A stretch of DNA of 64,000 bases from Pogonophryne albipinna (GCA_028583405.1 CM053260.1:17499401-17563400), one strand, 5' to 3'; positions 12,730 through 39,233 are shown, counted from the first letter of the stretch. Made by a program: numbers and translations. Notes: generated from the letters alone by a model not told the origin.

Positions 12730-14049
12730 GTGCTTGAGAAGACTAAACATTTATCTGCAATTGACATGAATGGAAACAAGTAATAAAGTATATTCATTAC
12801 TCGTTATTCTCTACTAATAGTTCATTAAAAACTGTATAATGGCTATTTTGCACATCCCTTTCAAGATTTCAAGATTTTCAAAGGTTTATTGACATATCAT
12901 ATACACAACTACGGTGTATGCAATGAATGAAAATCTTGGGTCACAGGTTCCTCAACAGCGCATTACAAGACATCTATCAATATGTGTGTATACCTCCACC
13001 ATTAAACTGTCGTATTCTGCACATTTCTTATACTATCAATCTACATACATAAGAGTATAATTCATATGTATAATATCAGTTAAAATAAGTGCTTCAACAT
13101 AGTTAACATGGCAGGAAAGCAATATATTAGACGTTAAGTACTTTGTCAGGCTTAATATTTATCTGTAGATAGATACCCCCAACGTTTTTTTCTTATTTAA
13201 AAGAAGACCTTAACCTAAAGTGTTCTTTAATGTGTTAAAGGTTAATTCGTTTTTCTGTTTTGCACCTCCTCCTATTAATATCTTTGTACATCCTGCACTA
13301 AACTGTTTTATTGTAGAGATCACTTATAGTATCTTCTTGATTTTTTATATTCTATATTTCTATCACAGACCTTCGACTTTCCCCCTATGAAAGTATGTAC
13401 TCGTAATATTTTTTTAATCAAATATAACACATAAAAACAATAATTCAATGACGTGCTTTAACCACTAGGCGGTGCACACAAGGTACACACAGCCATAATA
13501 ACTTTGTATTATTAGTGTAGGACACTTATGTATGTACAACATCTGAAGATGTGTAGTTTTATTCATGCTTTCACATAATTTTACAGCATATTGCTATACT
13601 ATTTCAGACTCAGTATTTACATTCTTATATTCAAAGAAAATCAGTAATATCTTTAAAACTACAAGTCCTTTTATATAATCTGTGCACCGTTATGGTGTAA
13701 ATATAACCTATCTATGAATTAGATCAAATGTAAAAGTCAGCCGAATTAGTGTTGATACTGCAAGGAGACGTATTGTGTGAAGAGAAATTGAAGATGTTGT
13801 TTAATTGTTGATATATTTATGATCCACGTCAAGTATTCAGTTTCGGCGGCATTTCTTCAGTTTTTCCAAAGGTCTTCTCATCAGGGCTCTATAAATAAAG
13901 AACTACGGCAGATCTGTAATATGTAATGCAGCCGGACCGTGTATTACAATGCCGTTATGTGATGACTTTCAAAGAGAAAAGCAAGAACACTCGGAATTAA
14001 GTATTATTTTATTATTTTAAAATGTTTTCCGGATTTCATATAATATAAA
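12730..14049. other. Intergenic, nothing recognised beyond one tail-like repeat
   Basis: AT-rich DNA without a supported frame. Confidence 0.55.
12876..12965 (-). repeat. Retroelement-tail-like repeat
   Basis: TTTATTGACATATCATATAC followed by AATGAATGAAAATCTTGGGT resembles an antisense LINE or SINE tail. Resemblance only. Confidence 0.4.
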
Positions 14050-14652
14050 CACCAAATCCCAGCATGCATTGCGGCTAAAACATCCAATCAGCGAGCTTAA
14101 ACCATAGCTGAGGATCTTGGGTAATCACTCGAAATGCCTACGTCTGTTTCCGGTTATTTTTATTTTGAAATTCAGTTCCTGACAGACGCCAAAAAAGCCA
14201 GAGATTATGGAATGAAACCAAGAAATAAAAGCAAGGATAATTGTGTGTTATTGGTGAGTAAATAACAGTGTGTTATTTTGAAAAGAACAAATTAGAAGGA
14301 AAAAAATATTTAAAAAATACAGATTTCAGTATCCTGAGGCTCTGAGCCCCATTTATTTTCCTCACAGACGGCAACAAAAGTCCGAAATTATACAATTTAA
14401 AATAAAAGCAATAATTGTGGCTTGATATTGAGTAAGAACATGTTTTTATGAACCACACAGCTTCTGGTCTTCCACGACCCGACCGGAGAAAAAGACGTGC
14501 TGCAGGCACGAAACACATTACCAGTAGAAATACATTGCTTTTAAAATCCTGCTGTGCAACACGAAAAAAAGGGGGAAATCGTGTTGGTGAACACGAATCA
14601 ATAGATTAAAAATCGTGTTGGTGAACACGAAATGCCATGAGACTGGGTTGAA
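14050..14652 (-). repeat. Unnamed interspersed repeat, copy B (inverted relative to copy A)
   Basis: Read on the minus strand it starts at the same base as copy A (CAACCCAGTCTCATGG at 14652) and follows it through TTTCGTGCCTGCAGCACGTC to ATAACCGGAAACAG. A shared sharp end in two places marks a true element terminus. No coding sequence is seen; the small open frame is present in both copies but is not recognisable. Confidence 0.75.
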
Positions 14653-14871
14653 AAGCTAAGATGTTTTTCTTTCCTCTTTTGAACAATATCCAGCTCAGAA
14701 AGAGAATGGAAATGTGTAATTAACATTTTTATTTAAAAAATGTATAAAATGTTCCTCCTGTTCCACATGAATCACCCAGCTTTGTAATAACATACAATAC
14801 AGTTATTAGTCAGTCTTAGCATGCTACCGTTAACAGTAAAGGAGTGACTAACGCCTCCTGAGTGTTACATC

Positions 14872-15023
14872 CAGGGGCGCCGCCAGGGATTTTGGGCTTC
14901 ATGAAAAGATATCACATTGGTTACTTAAACATTTTTCTCTTAATGTTCTAAAATAGTTTGGGCCCCTGTCAGTCACGGGTCCTTAGAATCGTCCTAACTT
15001 TTCACCCCCTTACGGCGCCCCTG
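14872..15023. mobile_element. Short hAT MITE (152 bp)
   Basis: Ends CAGGGGCGCCG are mirrored, and the flanks are a perfect 8-bp duplication, GTTACATC (14864-14871 and 15024-15031). Confidence 0.92.
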
Positions 15024-15031
15024 GTTACATC

Positions 15032-15745
15032 TGATTAAACGCTGGTTTATTGACGTTCTGTATGTATGTATTTTCTCTCTGTCTCCACCTTCAGCTCTGT
15101 GAGAGCAGAGATTGTTATTTTGCCCCATGGAGGACCTGAGAGCGGAGAAACATCCAGGGGCCGTGCAAGTGTTCCTCACATTCTGAACCGAAAACCACAT
15201 GGTGGGTTTAACCCTAATGACATCTGCATGACTTGCATAAAAGGGCATCCAACGTCCAATCTAGATAAGTGGGCACAGAATCAATAGAAAAGAGGGGAGA
15301 AGGGTCTTCTCTCTTTCGCCCTGCAGGCTCACAGGCGTTCACATTACGGATCCCACTACATCGTCCTGGTTTTTTGTCTTCTCATCGTGACTGACTGTTT
15401 AGTTTGAAATACAACTCTCTCTCTGTCTCACACACAGAACGAGATATGCTCACAGAAAACAACACGCCCTTGTTATAACTGGAAAGTCACAACTGACATC
15501 CCTCTGCAGGCGGCTCTGGGCCAACCGAACAGACTTACCCCAAGCTGGAGCGCAAAAATAAAACACCTCTCATTATGCCAGGGTCATTCTGAGTAAAACA
15601 CACACAGTTACATTTCATACACAGTCTGACGCAGAAGTGGAATGTAACACTTGTGTACTATTTTAGTTTATTGTACTTTACCATTTTATGATACTTTAGA
15701 CTTTAACTCCACTTCAGTTTGATACAGATTTTCTACTTGTTACTA

Positions 15746-15784
<39 letters not shown>

Positions 15785-16062
15785 ATGTATATCACAACTT
15801 TACTTTGCATATTCACATTCCTATTAAGAAGTAGTTTAAAAAACAAACCTTTCTGCTGCAACATTAAAATGATATACTCATTACTGCATCAATAATGATA
15901 ATATAATATATTGTTAAATGGGGAATTCTGAATGATACATTTTTTGTGCTTTATGCAGATTTGATTGCAGCTCTATAACTTGTAACATTAGAAACTGTGG
16001 TGTAACACAGAAGATTTTCATTTAAATAAATCTACGTTGGTTTGACTGATTGGTTTTGGTGG
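15032..16062. other. Intergenic, nothing recognised
   Basis: Contains the (TA)n tract and a degenerate fish repeat at 15630-15890. No coding signal. Confidence 0.55.
15749..15781. repeat. (TA)n microsatellite
   Basis: About 16 TA units. The surrounding 15630-15890 carries a degenerate fish repeat (TTTAACTCCACTTCAGTTTG), similar in style to 7060-7150. Confidence 0.9.
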
Positions 16063-16610
16063 CTAGAATCCACTTCAAGACACTGGTACTTGGGTACCAT
16101 GCTGTGAATGGATCTGGCCCTTCCTACATCCAGGACATGGTTAAACTGTACACCCCAGCACGTGCACTGCGCTCTGCATCAACCAAACGACTCGCTGCAC
16201 CCTCGCTGCGAGGGGGACCCAAGTTCCCATCATCAAAAACACGTGGGTTTGCTATCCTGGCTCCAAAATGGTGGAATGAGCTCCCCATTGACATCAGGAC
16301 AGCAGAAAGCCTGCACATCTTCCGGCGCAGACTGAAAACTCATCTCTTTCGACTCCACTTCGAGCGATAGAATTACTAACAATGAACTGCTAACAGAGCA
16401 CTTATATACTAATAAAGGACTGGCTTATATATAGCCAGTTGAGTAGCACTTGAAATGTGTTGGCTCTATGAAACCTGATGTACTTATATGATTCTGTTTT
16501 CTTCAAGTTTGTATCTTCTTGGTCAAATCCACTTATTGTAAGTCGCTTTGGATAAAAGCGTCAGCTAAATGCAATGTAAAGTAATGTAATGTAATATGTA
16601 ATAATGTAAT
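16063..16610 (+). mobile_element. L2 LINE copy 2, 5'-truncated
   Basis: The last about 105 codons of the L2 polyprotein (RIHFKTLVLGYHAVNG to FRLHFER, stop at 16370) and the full 3' UTR are nearly identical to copy 1. It ends with the TGTAATG-type tail. It begins abruptly at 16063 after unrelated AT-rich DNA, the usual result of incomplete reverse transcription. Confidence 0.88.
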
Positions 16611-19549
16611 GGTGGCATTCCCTGGAGAAATCCCAATCTCTGGAAGAAGAGTTCCCAAAACACACTTGCAATTATATATTTTTGTAAAGGTTGCTGCCAA
16701 AAGGAAGAAAACAAAGATCTTTAAGATTGTAACTTTAGCGAAACATTTCAATACTCCTTCCACCACATACTCACTGTCTATCATCAGTCTGCACATGTGC
16801 TGCAGTATCATCAATCTGATAATATGAGGACACCGCCCGTTAGTATTTTTACCCGCATTGACAGAAATAAATGAATTTGAAGTACACCCAATTGTGCTTG
16901 TACACTGCAGTGTGTATATATGTGTGTGTGTGGACATCTTTATCTGGTACTCAGACTAGTCTCTGCCTCATCCTAAAACAAAGTCATTCTTAGAAGGTGT
17001 CCCGGACACACAACAACCAAAGTACAAATTAAACTTGGACTTTGTGCATTATTTTTAATCATGTCTTTTGTCACATTATGTAGCTACTAGTAATTGTGAC
17101 TCTCTTGACATGTTTGGATTTTGGAATCTGGAATCACATTAAGTTGAGTACCCATTTATAACTTTAAAGCAACACAGAGTGTCTAAACAAGCCGTAAACC
17201 AAGCTTATAGAGCTTATAAAGCTGTTGTGGCAAAAGATGTATTTTAACACTTCTGGCAATCCAAAGTGACATTCACAATGTTTTGTGTCCACACACAGAA
17301 TGCCCAATGTCTAACATTCACTCAACTTTTAGCTCTTTTTTAGACTAGCAACGACTGAAGGAAATAATCCAGATTTTTAGATAGATAGATACTTTATTGA
17401 TCCCAATTTGGGAAATGTTTGCATTGCAGCAGCATAAAAAACACAAGGCAATGTACATAAGAGAAACTAAGAAATAAACAGTCCAATATATTTCAGAAAT
17501 GGAAATAGCTTCTGAATGCTCGCATGCTAGTCCCTCACTTTATTCACCTGCTCTTCAAATCAAATCAAGTTTTATTTATATAGCACATTTATAAACGATT
17601 TTTGGTCGAGCCAAAGTGCTGTACATAAAATAAAAATAGCCTACAGTAGAGACACTTTACAGCAAATACAACAGCACAGATTGTTCAGAATATCAGTATG
17701 AGAGCACTTTGCATGTTGTGCAGAAGGTTTTTAGAGCCTTTTCTTCTAAAGCAGCTGCCTGCTGTTGTTGGGGGGGAAAAGCTGATGGGATTAAAACTGT
17801 ACATTTGCCTAAAATCAAAACAATGAGCTGAAAGGGGCTAAAGTGCTCTGTAGTGCTGAGGGGCACTGAAGACTCCCTTTCACATCGCACATTAGTCCCC
17901 TGGCCAATTGATTGTATTGAAATATTTATAACTGAATCCTTAAAGGACATATGGATTTATTCAGCTATAAGCCAAAATGTTAAGGAACTCATTTCAATCA
18001 GCAGAAGGAAAACTGAGATTGAAATGAATATACTGTACAGACAGGTTATGAGGCAAACGTGTGCAAATCAGTGCCTTTTGATTGAAAAACTGAATAACAT
18101 GAACACAACGTGGCCTGCTTTATTACTAGAACCATTTCACATATGGACGACGTGCTGAATTTGATGTTCAACTTTACACGCCTGAATGATGTCTGAGACT
18201 GCTTCTTGTCACTGATGCTTATGGGAGGTAATGCACAGCCAGAGATACTTCCAATGTGGAAAAGTACAGGGTGTTCCGTTTCTCCTTGCCTTGTTTTGAG
18301 ATAAAGCAGGCAGAAACCCTCACCTAAGGGATTTTGCTGCAACCAGAGCCTCTCTTTCCTCCATCTAACCTCGTGCACAGACGCAACGGCTCAGCAGAGC
18401 GCACCCTTATCAGCAGGCTAAAGACGCTCCTCTGCTCCGTACCAGGGCTGACAACTAACTGTCGCGCAATGACTGGATCTCTCTGATAACCTTTTATTGG
18501 TTCCTCCTGCATATCACCACTGGTGCAATCTTGCTTCATACACAGGCAGCCAGAGATGTGAGCTGATGTGAACTCCAATCTTTTCCGACATATTGAACAT
18601 ATGTCAGATATATCTTCAAGCAAGGCTGCTTTGTGTGGTGTTTGTGTTAACCAGCACTGTTACACACACAACAACATGGTGGTGAGGTTGTCCTTCCTTA
18701 GTGACCTAAATGAAATTAACTGTTTCTGACTGCTGCCAGTTTTGAATCAGAGAGGTCATGGGTCAATGCCCATTTAATAGGAGACAGTGCCCTCTGGTGG
18801 CCACATTTTATAGCTGATCAAATAACACTTTAAAAAGGAGACAATTTAAAAGAAAAAGAGAAGTGTATTTCTGATTTATAGGAAGACAAACACCCAATAT
18901 TTTCAGTTTCAACATGTTTTGGATATTTTGGCAGACCTAAACTGCAGAGTCCCGTTTGTGTGGGCAGGGGACTGTGTTGTGTGTTATTGCCCACCTACGT
19001 GTATCTCTCCTCATTGAGTGTTTGAGCTACATTTAGTTAATCCAATAAAGGCAAAAATACAATTCAAAAATAAGATCATTCATCCATAGAATGTCATATC
19101 TATAACCTTGTTGTACTCAATGACAATTCAGTTTCAACAACAGAAAAATAATGGCCATATTTTCCAGAAAAAAAAGACATCTTGAATATATTATGCTACC
19201 TTTGAGATGAATTAAGTTCTACTTTTGTCATAAATTGGATTTCTTTGCAAACATAGTGCACATGTTCAGGTGTAGGTATTCACATCCTTTCTCCCATTTC
19301 CTCACAATACATGTCAAACGTGTTCAGAAAAATCCTTTGTTACCGTTTTGGGGGTGTACTTGAATATTTTCTAGCACACTTGTTTTTCCCATCAATATAC
19401 TGTACCTTAAAGAGCTGTTCAGAGACAGTAAGCAGCAGCTGATGAGCAATATCCATAAGCTGTACTTAATGGTTATCTAGACACACATGAAAGATGTACT
19501 GTATATACATTCAAAACAAATCACACAGAAGCCCACTGCTATGTACAAC
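16611..19549. other. Intergenic, nothing recognised beyond retroelement tails
   Basis: Frames at 18046-18378 and 18324-18623 (minus) show no known domain and no splice context. I could not support a gene. Confidence 0.5.
17371..17640 (-). repeat. Two retroelement-tail-like repeats
   Basis: TAGATAGATACTTTATTGAT followed by CCCAATTTGGGAAA lies at 17380-17430. CAAGTTTTATTTATATAGCA with AAAGTGCTGTACATAAAAT lies at 17567-17630. Both are widespread fish LINE/SINE tails, seen here antisense. Confidence 0.5.
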
Positions 19550-22500
19550 TGTTTATTTTTGATTTGCAAAACATCTGACAAAAATAACATTACATGAACA
19601 CCAATTTATAATAGAAAAAGAAGATCTTTGAAAAAAAGAGGCAAAAGATAAATTGCAATTACATTAGAATTTAGGGGACAACTTTTATTCGATAATTGGA
19701 GCCATACCATGCTGACCTACACAGGCAGTTAATGGCTAATAGATTCATAAGTATGCATGTGTTACAAGCAATACGTTAAGTGCTTTTGTTGGATCAGGCA
19801 TTTTAATTCAATGTGGGAATATTTGGGTTCATAATATAGGGTGAGAATACAATGCCAATTTCAAATGTGACTCATTAGAGAAGATCAATACTAAGTACTA
19901 TTTAAGAAGCCAATCTCAAACTCGGGCAACTTTCTCATTCAAATTACACTGGGGAACATCTGAAGCCCGCTCCATTAACACCTTCCCTGCATTCACAGGG
20001 TTTTAATATGGCACACAGCTTGGGGGGGCAGGTGTGACCATGGCGACATTGTTCCTCAGTATTCACTGATCAATAAAAATTCACTTATTTCATTCAGTGT
20101 TTACCTGAAGCAGTTTGACATGAATACGAAATAACTTGGTTTAAAAATGCACCAAAGTGAGTAGTTGCTCCGTTAATATGATAATACGATCTGAAAGTAC
20201 TTCCCCCAATAAGCACCACTAAGTTGCGTTTCAATGACACACTATTTCGATGAGGCTTGTCGCGCCACTGCGGGCTGACTTTTGGACGATGCCTGCATCA
20301 AGTTGCGTCAACACGCAACTTGGTGACGCTCCAGATAAAAGCAGCATTGCATGGATACTGAGGATTTTTATTTCTCCTAGATTCTGCTTGTTAGACCAAA
20401 CAAGGGAGCAGACTTTAGGACAGGAGGAGAGGGTATAGGGGGAAATGCCGGGGGGGTTAGAGGGACAAGGGAAGGATGGCGTACTACAGAGCAAAGGCCG
20501 TGCCAACAGTACCAAGTGGAGCGCAAACACACCTCCCTCTTCTCCTACTGCCACAAAGTCTCTCAGGTTGTTCCTTCTTCGCAGCTGCATTCACTCCACA
20601 AAGTGCTCCTCTGCACTGTGTCCTCAGGAACCGTAACCATGGAGGTACATATCAACAACATGGCAACCAGATTTATTGCATCTGATGTTGATAGATATCT
20701 TAAAGGTCCCCTATTATACTGTTTTTCATCAATATATTATAGGTCTCAGATATATACAAAACGTGTCTCTGAAGTGTTTGGCTCCAAATACCAAACAGAT
20801 CATGCATTGTAGCATCCCATAATCCCCTCTGTTTCAGCCCTGTTTCAAAAGTGCTGATTCTGTGTCTGTTACTTTAGATGAAAATAAGGAGCCACTCCCC
20901 ACGCCCCTCTGAGAGATATTTGGTTTAAGAGAACACAATGGTGCTCTAGGGGGGGATTCAGGTGATAAGGTGGGGGGGGGGGGGGTACCTTGGTTGGTGA
21001 TTGGCTAATGGTTACACAAGCCAAAAAGTCGTTATGACATCATAAAGTGGCCAAAATCTGATTAGCTCATATTCAGACAGGTTGTTATATAAATGGATCA
21101 GGACAAAAAGTGAACGAATCCTTTTTCCTGAAACGTTCAGAATCTCTTTACACAGAGGAGACATGTTTATGTATAAAATATATCAAAAAGTGGATTTTGC
21201 ACAATAGGTAACCTTTAAGGACACAGAGGCAGAGGAGGGTGTCTTCTACTGGAGTGGATGCAGCCTCACCAGCCAGTCTGAGCTCCGTTAGTCAGAGTGC
21301 AGGCACTATATTAAAAACACTCCTGGTATTGTGTGCGTTAAAAAAAGAAAGGCAATGCTATGTCCGAGAAGAAAAAAACGGTATAAAAAAAAATCTAAGA
21401 AAAACAAACTATGAATGATTTCATTAGCTGGACTCTCTCAAAATCTGTGAGATATCTCTGAGGTAATCATTGAAGTATGACTCATTAGACAGCAATAAAT
21501 ACCAACATGAATACAAATATTACAAAAGTAAAAACAGAGGCAAATGCTTAATGCTAAAGCAAAAATTCTGAGCTAAAAGAGGTAGGTTTTTTAGGTAGAT
21601 TATGGTGTACATCCATTGTGGACACTCCTTTTTGTAGGAACTAAATTAAGTTGATTCCATTACAATCCCTGTCCTAATTGGAAATAAAAAGAACGGAAAT
21701 AAAAAGACTTGAGAGCCTTCGTGTGGGAGATCTGAACCGGACTGATATCATACATCTGTTTACAGACAGGATTTGTAATGGCAACAGTTATACAAAAAAC
21801 TTCAAAAATGTCTACGTACATGATAAACTGTAAAGCTTGCTGGTGATAGTGTACCATGAGTTGTATATTGCAGCTGTTGTTACTGTATTTTGTTGCCAAT
21901 CTTGAGGAAATCTCCCCCAAAAGACGGCCTCATCTAGTGTGTGGTAGATATCTATTTTCAACGACCTCAATGCTGCCTACCATGGTAAAGCCAAACAGGA
22001 ACAATCTGGGGATGCACCATGTTTAGCTTGAACTGTATTTGCATGCTATGTAGTGTTTGAGGATTAGCTTGGGAACTTTGTCCCATAAACAACATGTATT
22101 CACATATTTACTGAGTACAAATGGGAGAAAAGAGGCGTTACTGACTGACATTTGCCTCAATTTGCGGTAATTTGATGCATCCACAAGACTCTTCCGGTTT
22201 GGTTTTCAAAGCTAAAAGAGCAGCAACTCTTTTACCCTGTTCTTTTTTATGGAGGGAACTCTCCTTGTGGCACTTACAATGTTCACCAAACCTCCCGCTG
22301 TGTTAACAAATCAACACCGCATCTCCATCTCAACAAAACAATATATACTAAATCAAATCCATTTCTACATACAGGAAGTATGTATTCAGAGAAAATCTAC
22401 AAGGAGACTTTTCAAAAACTTCAAAAGTCAGAGTTCAGTAACCAAGCACATCATGCCCCTTATCAAACTGACATTCTATACATACGAGTGGTACTGCCTA

Positions 22501-25195
22501 AAGACACTCCAGTCTCTACTCCTCAACGTCCAATCACTGTAGGGACACTTTTGCTTTGTGTGTGTATCTATATCCATATACAAATACACACACACTACAT
22601 ATCCCAAACTCATTATGATTAACTGAATTGTATTTAACTAATGAATATCTCTGCGTCCAGCGCTGACGGTCAGCTTGCAGAGTGTCAGTGACTTGATGAA
22701 GAGTTGGAATAAAAAGTCACAGTGGCGGAGAACGGACATTAAATCCTATAGAAGGTTTAAAAACTCATGTAGGCTGAACTAATTGAAAGCAACAACTTCT
22801 CCCAAAGCGGAGTTGTGGGAATACGTCCAGCTCAACGGCAAACACATGCGCTCTCCCAACGCATAACCCTGGTCTGCTCCCGGCCAATCACAGCAACCGT
22901 TTACGTGTCTTCTGTCACACAGCAAAAAGAAGACAAAATAATCAAGTTTGAGACTCGCAAACTCTCTGCAAATGGCTTCTTTTAAGCCAAGATGCCATAG
23001 GGAAATCTGAACACGGCAAGAATTCAACTTCTTTGGGGAATTGTGTTGAAATAAAAATTACATTTTATTTGATAGAATTTCACCATAATCCCGCATGCAG
23101 CAAGCCATACATTACTGGCGCCTAAACCTAAGCGCTAAAATGCTCCTGGCAGTTTGGTTTATAAGCCATTAGATGCTGTTTGATGAAGCATAAGCCAAAG
23201 ATGACTGACAGCACTTTGACAGCAGAGAGAAGGCATACGAGTTCCTTTCATTTACAAGCTTATCTGCCAAGAGCCCTGGATAAATAGCATATGAGTAAGA
23301 AGATTATATAATGAGGATATCCAAGGCTCTGGAAACATCATTTCAATTCACTGTAATAGATCAGGTGTATTATTGATCTATATGGCTTATATTAGAGAGC
23401 AGCACGTTATGTTACGCTTGTCCTCTTTCTGAAAAGAAACCTTGGAAATTAGGCAAACACATCAAGCCACCACTAAAAAATATATAATTTTACTGAATCA
23501 AATACACAAGCAATCCCTGTTGAAGCCATTTCTAATTCATTTTTACCAAAAGATCAAAGTCAAAAGACCATAGTGTCTCAGAAACGTAGTGATCGTGAAT
23601 CAAATAAAAATGGGTCAATATTGTATTTGCATATATATTTCTGAAAAAGTTGGCCTTGAGAAATATCTATGTAGCCCTATGTACAGCGGCAGACATATGA
23701 TATAGCTGGTATTTACAGAATGCAGCCACTAGAGGGCTGCGCAGCATACATCATCTTACAGGAGGGCCTGGGTGTGGAGCTGCGCTGCCAGGCCCTCCGA
23801 CATTCTACAAAATCCATTTCCCTGTCAGAAACGAAAGGGGTGTGATATCTGGGTCTGAAGCAGCTTCCCTAGCTCTCCGCCCACAGAGCTCACTGTTTAC
23901 TTAGAAGGAACAATTCATGGAATTGTTTTTAAAGGTGATGTGACATTAAAAAACCAAACAAAAACATCCATTGCAATTACATCAGTGTATATATATGCCA
24001 ATTCCAAGTATGGTATGCAGCTATATATTAACAAGACAGGCCCCTTGCTTTGGCCTCGATTTACTATTCCAGTTAGATTTGGCATCTTAGCCCTTTAAAA
24101 TCTGTGATAATATAGATAATCAATACATAGGCTTGCGTAAAAGGTGGAATAACAGTGCTTAGGATACGTGTGGTAGTAATTAACTATTTACAGGGAAACA
24201 AACAATTAAACAGAAAGAGGAAGAAAGAAAAAACAATTTAAAAAAAGAGAGTCTGAAGCCATAATGCCGGCTGGGTTTGATTGACAGTTAGCAGTGTAAA
24301 ATATCTAAAACATTTAGTGGCTAATTCTCACCTCAAGACCAGGCACCCCAATGTCCCATCAAAACCTCACTAAATGACAGACTATGTTCTGTACTCTGCA
24401 GTAAAAACCTAAAGAATGACAGTTTCCTTCATAGGCTGTGAGGCTAGCATGTCGAGTGGCTGCATGCGTGAAACGAGCCATGAAGCAGCAACGGTTATTT
24501 TTAGGTACTGGAAGCTTTTTCAGAAAGTAGACTACACCTTTGGCGAAAGGCAAAAGGCATGCGTTTGAATTCCATACAGTCATATATATACATCCGCTGC
24601 CTTACAGAGAAGTAGATGAAAAACCAAAAATAAAAGTTCTGAACCATTAAAAACCGTTTGCACTGAAATGTCATGCATCCTGTATCTAGCTTTGTGTCAA
24701 AGTAACCGTTTCACTTAGGTGGTGTAAAACAACCCAAGTAAAACAAAGAGGTAGCTCAACTGAATGGCTAAAATGAATAACTGAGTATGTTTGTTGTGTT
24801 GATGTGTGCGTGCCATGTACACACACATACAAAGTCCAGGCATTTGAAGCAGCGGTTTGTTGATTTAAATACAGACAAAGACACTGCATATAGGCAGAAG
24901 TTGTATGAATAGTTAAATGTGTATTATATGAAGTCTCCTTTGTTTACTACATGCCCTAACATCTGCTTGCTCTCCATACAACCTTGCTCTTCATGCCAAG
25001 ATAGGCTTCTTTAGACAAGACACACGTGAAACCACACATCCAAAACACTCAAACACACACACATCTCTTTCTCTCTTCCTCTAGCTTCACACTCCACACC
25101 TCCATTAAGTCACTCCAGCACACCCTCGGCTCTCTCTCCATTTCTACCCTAAGAGGGTCTCCTGTCTCCTCTCCACCGTAGGGGGCTCAGAGGGT
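19550..25195 (-). other. vdr: Probable vdr 3' UTR and 3' flank; end not fixed
   Basis: Directly downstream of the vdr stop lie 5.6 kb of AT-rich DNA with no frame I can support. It is less cluttered with repeats than its surroundings; the one clear insertion is the TTAA element at 20704-21214. Minus-strand AATAAA signals occur near 23065 and near 19553. VDR transcripts often have long 3' UTRs, so some of this is likely transcribed, but which signal is used cannot be read from sequence. Confidence 0.35.
20704..21214. mobile_element. TTAA-flanked MITE (511 bp)
   Basis: The ends are AGGTCCCCTATTATAC and, inverted, AGGTTACCTATTGTGC. They are flanked by TTAA (20700-20703 and 21215-21218). Same family as 831-1550 in opposite orientation. 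It may be inside the vdr 3' UTR. Confidence 0.8.
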
Positions 25196-37578
<12,383 letters not shown>

Positions 37579-37580
37579 CA

Positions 37581-38627
37581 CTAGATAAAGAGAGGGCAAA
37601 TGGAGAAAGACAAACAAATAAGCTCCAGGTTATACAAACGGTTCACTTGCTCAATAACTCAATAAGGGAAAAACATGAGATGGGTTGCCAACTTGTAGCA
37701 TCTGAAGTGAATTTAAAAATATTTTCTTAAAATGATAATCTGGTTAGTGTTGCACAAGATATGCGAGAACAAAATAATATATTTCATATGACCTACCACA
37801 TTTTTCAAGCCCCATCTGCTTTTTTTGTGATTACATATAAAGGGTTGTCTCTTTTCAAAATTCTACTAACTTTGTCCCTTCCTTCAGGACATTTGAAGTC
37901 CTGAGGTTTCCCCTTCGGAGTAGAATTCAACTCCAGTGTTTTTGTCCCGGGGTGAGGAACTGGAGCCGTATGAATCAAGTGGAAAAACTCTTGTTCCACT
38001 CCAAAATGCTGAATCTGGGTTACATTTGATTACATACTGCTCCGAGTATCTATTTCACTTGACGGCCTCGTGAGAAGGAGAGGAAAAAAAGGCATGTCAC
38101 CTAAAGGCTAGCATCCTCATAAACAAACAATCACTGTCCCTTTTCACAAAGCTCCTTTCTTATTCTCCTCTTTGCTTCCACTGCGGAGTGAGAGCGAAGC
38201 AAATGATGGGTGGGTATGGAGGGCCAAGAGAGGGGAGGGTAACTAAACCGATACGATCATCCACAAACTCACAAATCAGCACACAATGAGAGGAATGGGC
38301 CTGGATCAATCATTTTGAATGTTTTTGACTGATCAATCCATCACTCATGTCCAATTAAAAACCAATGGTCCTGCTGAAGTTCTCACATACTCTTTTAAAT
38401 GCAACAACGGTTTTCTTTGTCAGGTTGTTTTTCTATTTCAGTGCAACTTTGAACATATTATGTACAGTATGCCTTTAAACCAAACTCTTTCCATGGCCAA
38501 TTTTATGAACAAGACATAAAACAAAAGGTCAAAATCAGAAAGGAAACGGAGCTTTTCAACTCCTCACTGCTGCAGGCAAGCCGAGCTACTGTACATGGAC
38601 ATCTTGTATCTTAGCACCACATGCTTC
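37581..38627 (-). other. vdr first-intron DNA next to the ATG exon, nothing recognised
   Basis: No repeat or exon identified up to the 4.1-kb transposon. Confidence 0.5.
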
Positions 38628-38808
38628 ACATCGTCACCTTCTTAAACTAATGGCCCAAGTCATATTTCAAAGTTTTTCAAAAAACAGCAAAAACTGAACC
38701 AAATATAGAATATATGATATATATTAATTATTTCACACAAAAAGGTTATGACAATATATGACTATTAAATAACACTGTCTGTCAATTGTGTAAAATAAGA
38801 GGATTAGA

Positions 38809-38905
38809 TGACTTAGGCCAATTTACGAACATGTTGTTGTGACTTAGGCAATTTGAAACCTGACTTAGGCCTTATTACTTCTGGAGTAAGTGACTTGGGC
38901 AAAAC
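38809..38905. repeat. Left subterminal TGACTTAGGC repeats of the 4.1-kb transposon
   Basis: Four direct copies of TGACTTAGGC or TGACTTGGGC start at about 38809, 38840, 38871 and 38891. The terminal repeat itself carries the same motif inverted (GCCCAAGTCA). Such arrays are typical transposase-binding sites near transposon ends. Confidence 0.65.
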
Positions 38906-39232
38906 AATGCACTTCTCTTTCCCGCATTACTGTGACAGACCATGGGGCTGGGTCAGCCACTGACAGTTTAAAATGCTAGAGGAGCATACAGAGACTCAGG
39001 AAACAGAGGGCAGGTTGGCCGTGGTTGGCCCTATAATTCAATATAGCAAACTCAAAAGGTACAACTTCAATCACTCTTAGCTAAATAAAACAAAAGGCAA
39101 GTAAATCAAACCCTGAGGAGGCATGTGCCTCATCTCACTACTCCCTCCAGCTCTTCTTTACTGTATTTTTAATTGTAGCTAACCCTTTTCCATTTAAATC
39201 AGTTTCTCCCCTGAACCTTTCTCAGTCATCTT

Positions 39233-39233
<1 letters not shown>

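Noticed and set aside
20231..20590. 119-codon minus-strand frame
   Set aside because: No recognisable domain, and it is paralleled by frames on the other strand; probably chance.
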